From NCBI RefSeq assembly GCF_017744135.1, contig NZ_JAGHQU010000006.1:124001-188000 (forward strand): a DNA stretch of 64,000 nt, in the 5' to 3' direction. The position numbers were made by a program, and so were the translations under genes. Positions 56,849 to 64,000 of the stretch are shown one piece after another; the first letter of the stretch is position 1, and every line of letters begins with the position of its first letter. Source of the stretch: Endozoicomonas sp. G2_2 (GTDB taxonomy: Bacteria; Pseudomonadota; Gammaproteobacteria; Nevskiales; Salinisphaeraceae). The notes under the pieces were generated by a model that searched no databases, was not told the DNA's origin, and saw nothing but the letters and a program-made list of their open reading frames with translations.

Positions 56849-57367
56849 CTAGAAGTCCGCATCCCAGTCGGCCACGATGCGGCCCGCATCCAGATCGACT
56901 TCGTCGATGACTTCGCCGACCACGAACGGCACCAGCCGCTCGCGCTCGCCCTGGAGCACCAGCACATCGTTGGCACCCGTTTCCATCATCGCCTTGACGC
57001 GACCGAGTGCCGCGCCCTCGCGATTGAAAACGTCCAGGCCGATGAGATCGAACCAGTAATACTCGCCGGGTGCAGGCGTCGGCAGCTGATCGCGCGCCAC
57101 GGCGATCTGTAGATCAACGAGGGCCGCGGCCGCGTCGCGATCGGCCAGCGGCGTGTCGTCATCGCCGGCAATCCGTGCCACCAGCGTCTTGCCCTGCTCG
57201 CGCGCGTCCAGAACGCGAAAAGGCCGCCAGGCATCCTGGCGGCCTATCAGCCAATCTTCGTACTCGAGCAGATTGACGGCCGGGCGGGTGTAGGAATAGA
57301 CCTTGATCCATCCCTTGACACCAAACAGCCCGCTTACATGGCCGAGAACGACAGGTCGATCCGCCAT
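56849..57367 (-). CDS. rimM: Ribosome maturation factor RimM
   Basis: 172 residues. Helps assemble the 30S head by binding S19. N-terminal RimM domain (VLGHVSGLFGVKGWIKVYSYT) and C-terminal PRC-barrel (GEYYWFDLIGLDVFNREGAALGRV, VPFVVGEVIDEVDLDAGRIVADWDADF). Full length. Starts 18 bases after rpsP, the conserved order. Confidence 0.96.
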   Translation of the reverse strand: MADRPVVLGHVSGLFGVKGWIKVYSYTRPAVNLLEYEDWLIGRQDAWRPFRVLDAREQGKTLVARIAGDDDTPLADRDAAAALVDLQIAVARDQLPTPAPGEYYWFDLIGLDVFNREGAALGRVKAMMETGANDVLVLQGERERLVPFVVGEVIDEVDLDAGRIVADWDADF

Positions 57368-57385
57368 GCGTGCAGGCCGGGCGGC

Positions 57386-57790
57386 TTATTCCGCGGCGCC
57401 GGCCTGGTTTTCGTCGGACTGCGCCTCGGCTTGCGGGGCGGCTTCGGCGGACTGATCGCCCGTCTCGCCGGCCGGAACCGTCTGCTTCGGCGCTTCCTTG
57501 GCCTTGCTCACGGGCGGCGCGGCACGGGCCGGCGCCTGGCCTTCGCCGTGACGGTTGAAGCTCTTGACCAGGTTGATCACGCGCTCGGAGAGCTGTGCAC
57601 CATGGCCCTTCCAGTACTCGATACGCTCGATATCGAGACGCAGCGGCACTTCGCCACCGATCGCGACCGGGTTGAAGAAACCCAGGCGTTCGATATAGCG
57701 GCCGTCGCGCGCATTGCGCATGTCGGTCACCACGATGTGATAGAAGGGACGCTTCTTAGCGCCGCCGCGCTGCAGCCGAATTTTGACCAT
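57386..57790 (-). CDS. rpsP: 30S ribosomal protein S16 with long C-terminal tail
   Basis: 134 residues against about 80-90 for typical S16. The core (1-80) is normal: [53 protein letters not shown]. The last 50 residues are Ala/Glu/Pro/Gln-rich ([17 protein letters not shown], ending QAGAAE), acidic overall and probably disordered. First gene of the rpsP-rimM-trmD-rplS operon; the 57791-57944 gap before ffh contains a TACAAT (minus strand, 57872-57867) that may be its -10 box. Confidence 0.95.
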   Translation of the reverse strand: MVKIRLQRGGAKKRPFYHIVVTDMRNARDGRYIERLGFFNPVAIGGEVPLRLDIERIEYWKGHGAQLSERVINLVKSFNRHGEGQAPARAAPPVSKAKEAPKQTVPAGETGDQSAEAAPQAEAQSDENQAGAAE

Positions 57791-57944
57791 AGCCGTTTAT
57801 TTATGCCGTTGATATGAATGAACGCCGCGCGCCTTTTACAGGTTCACGCTCGTACAAAGATCGCGCATTGTACGCCAATGGCTGAAAAAGGAAAGCCATC
57901 GGCGCCCTGATCGCCGCATTGTCGCAGCGGGACCGAAATTAGCG

Positions 57945-59351
57945 CTAGCGGCCCATGCCCGGGGGCAGACCGCCACCGCCGCCCATGCCGGGCGGCATGC
58001 CGCCGCCGGCACCGCCCATGCCCTGCATGGCGCGCATCATCTTCTTCATGCCGCCCTTGGAGAATTTCTTCATCATCTTGCGCATCTGCATGTGCTGCTT
58101 GAGCAGGCGGTTGACGTCCTGCACCTGGGTGCCGGAGCCGCCGGCGATGCGCCGCTTGCGGGATGCCTTGATCACGTCCGGGAACGCGCGTTCCTGCGCC
58201 GTCATCGAACTCACGATGGCGAGCATGCGCTTGACCTGCGTGTCGTCCGCGGCGCCCGCCATGCCCTTGGGCATCTGCGCGCCGCCGGGCATTTTCTCCA
58301 TCAGCGCGCCAAGACCGCCCATCTCCTGCATCTGGCGCAGCTGATCGGCCATGTCGTTGAGGTCGAAACCCTTGCCCTTCTTGAGTTTCTTGGCAAGTTT
58401 TTCGGCCTTGTCGCGATCGACCTTCTGCTCGGCCTCCTCGACCAGCGACAGCACGTCGCCCATGCCGAGAATGCGCGAGGCCACGCGATCCGGGTGAAAC
58501 GGCTCGAGCGCTTCGAGTTTTTCGCCCACGCCCAGGAACTTGATTGGCTTGCCGGTGATCTGTCGCACCGACAGCGCCGCGCCGCCACGGGCGTCGCCGT
58601 CGACCTTGGTGAGCACCACGCCGGTCAGCGGCAGCGCATCGCCGAAGGCCTTGGCGGTGTTGGCGGCGTCCTGGCCGGTCATGGCATCGACCACGAACAG
58701 CGTCTCGGCCGGGTTCAGCGCGTCGTTGAGACCGCTGATCTCGGCCATCATCTTGTCGTCGATACCCAGCCGGCCGGCGGTGTCGACGATCAGCACGTCG
58801 TAGAAGCCCTTGCGTGCGGCATCCATCGCCGACTTGGCGATCGCCAGCGGCTTGTCGCTGGACTGGCTCGGGTGAAAATCCACGCCCACGTCGGAAGCCA
58901 CCCGCGCGAGCTGGTCGATGGCCGCCGGGCGATAGACGTCGGTAGACACCACCAGCACGGATTTCTTTTCGCGCTGCTTGAGATAGCGCGCGAGCTTGCC
59001 GGTGGACGTGGTCTTACCCGCGCCCTGCAGGCCGGCCATGAGCACCACGGCCGGCGGCTTGGCACGCAGATCGAGGCTTTCATTGGCCTCGCCGAGCAGC
59101 GCGGTGAGTTCGTCCTTGACGATCTTGATCAGCGCCTGGCCGGGCGTGAGGCTGGTCATCACCTCATTGCCGACCGCCCGTGCGCGGATATCGTCCACGA
59201 ACTGCTTGACCACGGGCAGCGCCACATCGGCCTCGAGCAGGGCCATGCGCACTTCGCGCAGGGTGGACTTGATGTTGTCTTCAGTCAGCCGGCCGCGGCC
59301 GCGGATGGTCTGAAAACTGCGATTGAGCCGATCACTCAGACTGTCGAACAT
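57945..59351 (-). CDS. ffh: Signal recognition particle protein Ffh
   Basis: 468 residues. Binds signal sequences of nascent membrane proteins and 4.5S RNA, with FtsY as receptor. N-domain from MFDSLSDRLNRSFQTIRG; GTPase with P-loop GLQGAGKTTSTGKLARYL, DTAGRLGIDDKMM and LTKVDGDARGGAALS; methionine-rich M domain (320-468) ending in a long Gly/Met tail. The ATG at 59349-59351 is the usual start; the frame is open 23 codons up. Same strand as rpsP, 154 bases upstream of it. Confidence 0.97.
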   Translation of the reverse strand: MFDSLSDRLNRSFQTIRGRGRLTEDNIKSTLREVRMALLEADVALPVVKQFVDDIRARAVGNEVMTSLTPGQALIKIVKDELTALLGEANESLDLRAKPPAVVLMAGLQGAGKTTSTGKLARYLKQREKKSVLVVSTDVYRPAAIDQLARVASDVGVDFHPSQSSDKPLAIAKSAMDAARKGFYDVLIVDTAGRLGIDDKMMAEISGLNDALNPAETLFVVDAMTGQDAANTAKAFGDALPLTGVVLTKVDGDARGGAALSVRQITGKPIKFLGVGEKLEALEPFHPDRVASRILGMGDVLSLVEEAEQKVDRDKAEKLAKKLKKGKGFDLNDMADQLRQMQEMGGLGALMEKMPGGAQMPKGMAGAADDTQVKRMLAIVSSMTAQERAFPDVIKASRKRRIAGGSGTQVQDVNRLLKQHMQMRKMMKKFSKGGMKKMMRAMQGMGGAGGGMPPGMGGGGGLPPGMGR

Positions 59352-59500
59352 GCGTGGCGCTCGATCGATAAGGGCTTTGAGGCCGCCCAGTATAACGGTG
59401 CTGACGCGCCCTGCATGCAAGCCGGCGCAGCTGTCTTATTACCGGCTTCGCAAATACGGCACAATGGCGGTCTATGACATTCGAGCCCCAGCCGTTCTAG

Positions 59501-60304
59501 ATGGCCCTTGTCATCATCGAAGTTCTAATCGCTGCGCTGGCCTACGCCGGGGCCGCCGCGGCCGTGTGGCGGCATCTGGCCAGCGGCACGGCCTATTGGC
59601 ATGTCACCGCGCTGGCCGCGCTCGGGCTCGTCGCCCAGATCGGCTCACTGGCCCACCTGAGTCTGCAGTCGGGCATGCTCGTGATCGGCCTGGGTACGGC
59701 GTTGTCGCTGTTTGCCTGGCAGGCCGCGCTGCTGCTGTGGCTGTTCTCGCTGCGCGAATCGGTCGGCGCGCTGGGGCTGGTAATCTATCCGCTGGCCGGG
59801 CTCTGCGCGATCACCGCCCTGCTGGTGCCGGATGCGCATAGCGCCACTGAATCGCTGGCCTGGCCCCTGCAGCTGCATATCCTGTTGTCGGTACTCGCCT
59901 ACGGCCTGCTGACCCTCGGTGCTGTACAGGCGATCGTGCTGGCCATGCAGCATCGTCAGTTGCGCCGGCGCCCGCCGTCCGGTCTGTTCACGCGGCTGCC
60001 TGCGCTGCAGACCATGGAAATGCTGCTGTTCCGTCTTATTGGCAGCGGCTTTTTCCTGCTCAGTCTGGCGATCGCGACCGGCGCCCTGTTCATCGACGAC
60101 CTGTTCGCACAGCATTTGGTGCACAAGACGGTGCTGTCGCTGTTCGCCTGGCTGTTCTTCGCCGTGCTGCTCTACGGACGCTGGCGCTACGGCTGGCGCG
60201 GGCGCGTTGCCGTGCGCGGCGCGGTCGCCGGCTATAGCCTTCTTGTCCTGGCTTATTTCGGCAGCAAGTTGGTGCTTGAGCTGATTCTGGGCGAACATTG
60301 GTAG
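59501..60304 (+). CDS. CcsA/YpjD-like cytochrome c assembly family membrane protein
   Basis: 267 residues, about eight membrane helices. The segment LHILLSVLAYGLLTLGAVQAIVLAMQ and the HKTVLSLFAWLFFAVLLYGRW region correspond to the conserved His-bearing parts of the CcsA/CcmC heme-handling family; the tryptophan-rich WWD motif is not evident, as in the YpjD branch. Next to ffh in many gammaproteobacteria. Role, perhaps in heme or thiol handling, is not established. Divergent from ffh. Confidence 0.85.
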   Translation: MALVIIEVLIAALAYAGAAAAVWRHLASGTAYWHVTALAALGLVAQIGSLAHLSLQSGMLVIGLGTALSLFAWQAALLLWLFSLRESVGALGLVIYPLAGLCAITALLVPDAHSATESLAWPLQLHILLSVLAYGLLTLGAVQAIVLAMQHRQLRRRPPSGLFTRLPALQTMEMLLFRLIGSGFFLLSLAIATGALFIDDLFAQHLVHKTVLSLFAWLFFAVLLYGRWRYGWRGRVAVRGAVAGYSLLVLAYFGSKLVLELILGEHW

Positions 60305-60384
60305 CGCGCCTGCCGAATGCGCCCGCCGCAGCCGGCCTTAACGAACAACAAACGCGCGCCTCCATTTGATTACGGGCTGACTTC

Positions 60385-61743
60385 TTGGACGCCATTTCAC
60401 TGCCGATACTGTTCGGCGTACTGATACTGATGCTCGTGTTATCGGCCTTCTTCTCGGGCTCCGAGACCGGGCTGATGACGCTCAACCGCTATCGCATGAA
60501 ACACCTGGCCAAGACGGGCCATGGCGGCGCGTCGCGGGCAGCAAAACTGCTCGATCGCCCGGACCGGCTGATCGGCCTGATCCTGCTGGGCAACAACCTC
60601 GTCAACATCGCGGCCTCGGCGGTCGCCACGGTGATCGGCATCCGTCTGTTCGGCAATGTCGGGGTGCTGGTGGCGACGGTGTCGCTCACGGTGCTGGTAC
60701 TGATCTTTTCCGAGGTCACGCCGAAGACGCTGGCTGCCCTGCACCCGGAACGGGTCGCGTTTCCGGCGTCTTACGTCTACGCACCGCTACTGCGTATCGC
60801 CTGGCCGGTGGTCGTGGTCATCAACCTCGCCGGCAACGGCATCCTGCGCCTGTTCGGCGTATCGGCCGACGATGCCGCCGCGCATTCGCTGTCGTCGGAG
60901 GAACTGCGCACCGTGGTCACCGAGGCGGGGGCGATGATTCCGCGCCGACATCAGCAGATGCTGCTGTCGATTCTCGACATGGAGAATGCCACCGTCGAGG
61001 ACATCATGATCCCGCGCAACGAGATCGTGGGTATCGACATCAGCAAGTCCTGGCCCGAGATTCTCGAACAGCTGGTGCACAACCAGCACACGCGTCTGCC
61101 GATCTTCGACGGCTCGATCGACGAGCTGGAAGGCATCGTGCACATGCGCCGCGTGCTCGCGCTGGTGTCCGAGGACAATCTCGACAAGGACGCCCTGCTC
61201 GGCCTGGCGCGCGAGCCCTATTTCGTGCCCGAGGGCACGCCGCTCAACCAGCAGCTGCTCAATTTCCAGAACCAGCAGCGCCGGATCGGCTTCGTGGTCG
61301 ACGAATACGGCGATATCCAGGGCCTGGTCACGCTCGAGGACATCCTGGAGGAGATCGTCGGCGAGTTCACCACCGACCCCGCCACCCGCGTCAAGAACGT
61401 CTACATGGACGCCGACGACAGCTACCTGGTCGACGGCACGGTCACGCTGCGCTCGATCAATCGCGCGATGGGCTGGAAGCTGCCGGTGGACGGCCCCAAG
61501 ACCATGAACGGTCTGATCACCGAACACCTGGAAACGATCCCGCAGCCCGGCACCAAACTGAAGGTGGGCAAATACGTGCTCGAGATCGCGCAGACGCGCG
61601 CCAATCTGGTCCAGACCGTGCGCGTGCGCCCGCCCAAGCGCCGGGCGCGTCGGGCTGCCAGCGGCGATTCCGAGGCGTCGGAACACACCCCCGGCACGGA
61701 CAATCCGAAAAAGAACGACAAGCGCGAGCCCGCCGACCGCTGA
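60385..61743 (+). CDS. CNNM/CorB-type DUF21-CBS-CorC protein
   Basis: 452 residues. DUF21 membrane domain with four helices (1-185; FFSGSETGLMTLNRYRMKHLAKTG, LLGNNLVNIAASAVATVIGIRL, SEVTPKTLAALHPERVA), a CBS pair (about 200-325; VEDIMIPRNEIVGIDI, RIGFVVDEYGDIQGLVTLEDILEEIVGEF) and a CorC/HlyC transporter domain (340-425). Such proteins are linked to magnesium (or cobalt) export and are often labelled hemolysins by mistake. The start is TTG at 60385; no ATG lies near. The tail is Lys/Arg/Asp-rich. Conserved neighbour of ypjD and ffh. Confidence 0.9.
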   Translation: MDAISLPILFGVLILMLVLSAFFSGSETGLMTLNRYRMKHLAKTGHGGASRAAKLLDRPDRLIGLILLGNNLVNIAASAVATVIGIRLFGNVGVLVATVSLTVLVLIFSEVTPKTLAALHPERVAFPASYVYAPLLRIAWPVVVVINLAGNGILRLFGVSADDAAAHSLSSEELRTVVTEAGAMIPRRHQQMLLSILDMENATVEDIMIPRNEIVGIDISKSWPEILEQLVHNQHTRLPIFDGSIDELEGIVHMRRVLALVSEDNLDKDALLGLAREPYFVPEGTPLNQQLLNFQNQQRRIGFVVDEYGDIQGLVTLEDILEEIVGEFTTDPATRVKNVYMDADDSYLVDGTVTLRSINRAMGWKLPVDGPKTMNGLITEHLETIPQPGTKLKVGKYVLEIAQTRANLVQTVRVRPPKRRARRAASGDSEASEHTPGTDNPKKNDKREPADR

Positions 61744-61755
61744 GCCCGCGCCACT

Positions 61756-63123
61756 TCAGGCGACGGCGTCGATCGCCTCGCCCAGGCGCGCCACGCCCAC
61801 GATCTCCATATCGCCGATGCGTTTGCTGCGCGGCGCATTGGCGCGCGGCACGATCGCGCGGGTGAAACCATGCTTGGCGGCCTCCGCCAGACGCTCCTCG
61901 CCGCCCGGCACGGGGCGGATCTCGCCGGCCAGCCCGATCTCGCCGAACACCACCAGCCGCTCGCCCAGCGGCCGGTCGCGGAAGCTCGACAGCGCGGCCA
62001 GAATCACGGCCAGGTCGGCGGCCGTCTCCGACACGCGCATGCCGCCCACCACGTTGACGAACACGTCCTGATCGCCCAATGGCACGCCGCCGTGACGATG
62101 CAACACCGCCAGCAGCATGGCCAGACGCTGACTGTCCGGACCCAGCGCCACCCGACGCGGATTGTGCAGTTGGGACCCGTCCACCAGCGCCTGTACCTCG
62201 ACCAGCATCGGCCGCGAGCCTTCCCGCGTGACCATCACCGCGCTGCCCGGCACGGGTTGTTCATGGCGCGACAAAAAGATCGCCGACGGATTGGTGACCT
62301 GTTTCAGACCGGCATCCGACATCGCGAACACGCCCAGTTCGTTGACCGCGCCGAAACGGTTCTTCACCGCGCGTATCACCCGGAATCGGCTCGAGGCCTC
62401 GGCTTCGAAATACAGCACGGTGTCGACCATATGCTCGAGCACCCGCGGGCCGGCGATCGTGCCCTCCTTGGTCACATGACCGACCAGAATGAGCGCGGTG
62501 CCGGTCGCCTTGGCAAAGCGAACGAGCATGGACGCCGATTCGCGCACCTGCGACACGCTGCCCGGCGCCGACGTGACCGCCTGCGAAAACACCGTCTGCA
62601 CGGAATCGATCACTACCAGACGCGGCGCCTGCGGCTTGGCCAGCGCCAGTACCCGTTCGACACAGGTTTCTGCCAGGACGGCCAGCTCGGCCTGATCCAC
62701 ACTCAGGCGCTGGGCGCGCAGATGCACCTGCTCGAGCGATTCCTCGCCGGTGACATACAGCGCCGGGATCGCCGCGGACAGCTGTGCGAGAACCTGCAGC
62801 AGCAGCGTGGACTTGCCGATGCCCGGGTCGCCGCCGATCAGAATCACCGATCCGGGGACCAGCCCGCCGCCGAGCACGCGGTCGAGCTCGGAAAGCCCGG
62901 TGGGCGTGCGCGCCGTTTCGGCCGGGCGAATGGCATTGAGGCGCTCGACCTGCGGTGCGGCCGTGCCAAAGCTCGCCGGCGCACTCGCGCCCGGCTTGGC
63001 CGGCGCCGCGGCCACGCTTTCTACCAACGTGTTCCAGGCGCCGCAATCGCTGCACTGGCCGGCCCATTTGGCATGGCTCGCGCCGCAGGATTCACACACG
63101 AAAACGGTCTTGTTACGGGCCAT
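61756..63123 (-). CDS. radA: DNA repair protein RadA
   Basis: 455 residues. Branch-migration helicase of recombination. Zinc finger CESCGASHAKWAGQCSDCGAWNTLVE at the start, RecA-like ATPase with Walker A GGDPGIGKSTLLLQ, the RadA signature KNRFGAVNELGVFAM, and a C-terminal Lon-protease-like domain (VFVNVVGGMRVSETAADLAV, GEIGLAGEIRPVPGGEERL). Full length. Convergent with the CorB-type gene, 12 bases apart. Confidence 0.97.
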   Translation of the reverse strand: MARNKTVFVCESCGASHAKWAGQCSDCGAWNTLVESVAAAPAKPGASAPASFGTAAPQVERLNAIRPAETARTPTGLSELDRVLGGGLVPGSVILIGGDPGIGKSTLLLQVLAQLSAAIPALYVTGEESLEQVHLRAQRLSVDQAELAVLAETCVERVLALAKPQAPRLVVIDSVQTVFSQAVTSAPGSVSQVRESASMLVRFAKATGTALILVGHVTKEGTIAGPRVLEHMVDTVLYFEAEASSRFRVIRAVKNRFGAVNELGVFAMSDAGLKQVTNPSAIFLSRHEQPVPGSAVMVTREGSRPMLVEVQALVDGSQLHNPRRVALGPDSQRLAMLLAVLHRHGGVPLGDQDVFVNVVGGMRVSETAADLAVILAALSSFRDRPLGERLVVFGEIGLAGEIRPVPGGEERLAEAAKHGFTRAIVPRANAPRSKRIGDMEIVGVARLGEAIDAVA

Positions 63124-63275
63124 GCGATTACGTCGGGTCGGAACAAACCGGCATACTAGGGCCTGTATTTCGACGATGCACGCGCCCGTGCGGCCACGCG
63201 TACGCCAACGCCAGATGTCTGCGTCTCGGCGTGCGCCGTACCGCCCGCCATACCCGACAGATCTACGAGGATTCG

Positions 63276-64000
63276 ATGCACGAACGCCTGGATATCGATT
63301 TCGTCAGTGCCGGCACCACCTGCCGGGCCTGGTTCTATCCCGCGCGTACCGATGCCTTTCGCACGACCGAGGGCGTGCCCTGCGTGGTCATGGCCCACGG
63401 GCTCGGCGGCACGCGTGACGCCGGCCTCGAACCCTATGCCGAGCGCTTCGCCAGCGCGGGACTCGCCGTGTTCCTGTTCGACTATCGCCATTTCGGCGCC
63501 AGCGACGGCGAGCCGCGTCAGCTGTTGTCGGTACGCCGACAGCTGCACGACTGGCGGGTCGCGATCAGCGTCGCCCGGCGCCAGCTCGACGTCGATGCCG
63601 AACGCGTCGCCCTCTGGGGCAGCTCGTTTTCCGGCGGCCACGTGATCGCCGCCGCCGCGCGCGACGGCCAGGTTGCCGCCGTAACCGCCCAAGGGCCGAT
63701 GATGGACGGCCTCGCCGCGGTCACGAACCTCGCATCCTATGCCGGCATCGTTCATCTTCTGAAGCTCACCTGGGCCGGTATCCGCGATGCCATCAACAAT
63801 CTCGCCGGCGCCGATCCGTATCTGATCCCGATCGTCGGCCGCCCGGGCACACTCGCCGCGATGAGCAGTGACGATGCCTACGACGGCTATCACGCCATCA
63901 CGCCGCCCGGCTGGCGCAACGAGATCGCTGCACGCTTTGCCCTTACGCTCGCGCTCTATCGTCCCGGCAAACGCGCCAACCGCCTGCCCTGTCCTGCGTT
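63276..64000 (+). CDS. Alpha/beta hydrolase (N-terminal part, runs off the right edge)
   Basis: At least 241 residues, no stop before the window end. Begins MHERLDIDFVSAGTTCRAWFY; the oxyanion region is VVMAHGLGGTRDAGL, then VFLFDYRHFGASDGEPRQL, and the nucleophile elbow GSSFSGGHV (Ser in G-x-S-x-S-G-G surroundings). This is the dienelactone-hydrolase / X-Pro dipeptidyl-like subgroup of alpha/beta hydrolases; substrate unknown. The ATG at 63276 has GAGG 6 bases upstream. Divergent from radA. Confidence 0.85.
   Translation, partial: MHERLDIDFVSAGTTCRAWFYPARTDAFRTTEGVPCVVMAHGLGGTRDAGLEPYAERFASAGLAVFLFDYRHFGASDGEPRQLLSVRRQLHDWRVAISVARRQLDVDAERVALWGSSFSGGHVIAAAARDGQVAAVTAQGPMMDGLAAVTNLASYAGIVHLLKLTWAGIRDAINNLAGADPYLIPIVGRPGTLAAMSSDDAYDGYHAITPPGWRNEIAARFALTLALYRPGKRANRLPCPA

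Overview
The window is a GC-rich chromosomal segment of a halophilic gammaproteobacterium. Two things point there: an ectABC compatible-solute operon, and gene orders familiar from Pseudomonas-like genomes (grpE-dnaK-dnaJ-dapB-carA-carB; ffh / rpsP-rimM-trmD-rplS; the bamE-rnfH-smpB neighbourhood). A Salinisphaera-like organism would fit, but that is a guess. Almost everything is intact housekeeping DNA; no CRISPR array, insertion sequence or rRNA operon was seen.

Layout. 1-1.5 kb: start of a cation-diffusion transporter, queH, and a small membrane protein. 1.5-3.9 kb: ectC, ectB and ectA on the minus strand, with a clear terminator and a promoter-like upstream region; ectA has no normal start codon. 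4-13.3 kb: a minus-strand run grpE-dnaK-dnaJ-dapB-carA-carB, with heat-shock-type (sigma-32) promoter matches in front of both grpE and dnaK. 13.5-19.5 kb: nadK, recN, bamE, rnfH, an NSS-type transporter, smpB and the tmRNA gene ssrA. 19.5-24.8 kb: a small integrative element in the 3' end of ssrA, with a P4-type integrase, an AlpA-like regulator, unknown genes, a copied att site and the displaced old ssrA terminator. 24.9-36 kb: TauE/SafE exporter, NhaP2-type antiporter, DUF1249 protein, the divergent ppsR/ppsA pair, a RhdA-type rhodanese, a DMT transporter, a metallo-beta-lactamase-fold lipoprotein and a GGDEF-EAL protein. 36-41 kb: CinA-like protein, an isocitrate dehydrogenase fused to a CBS pair, a CGFS glutaredoxin and an orphan HyuB. 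41-50.7 kb: superoxide dismutase, argD-argF, ergothioneine genes egtD and egtCB, nadC, an outer-membrane barrel protein, a MetC-type lyase and a GDPD. 50.7-64 kb: glutathionyl-hydroquinone reductase, sppA, trxB, a catalytically dead NlpC/P60 lipoprotein, rplS-trmD-rimM-rpsP, ffh, a CcsA/YpjD protein, a CorB-type protein, radA and the start of an alpha/beta hydrolase.

The genes together suggest a salt- and oxidant-exposed lifestyle: ectoine synthesis, ergothioneine, SOD, thioredoxin and glutaredoxin systems, and ion antiport. The least ordinary items are the ssrA island with its AT-rich cluster of TTAGAC repeats, the Icd-CBS fusion, the NlpC/P60 protein that has lost all its catalytic residues, and the ectA gene without an ATG/GTG/TTG start.
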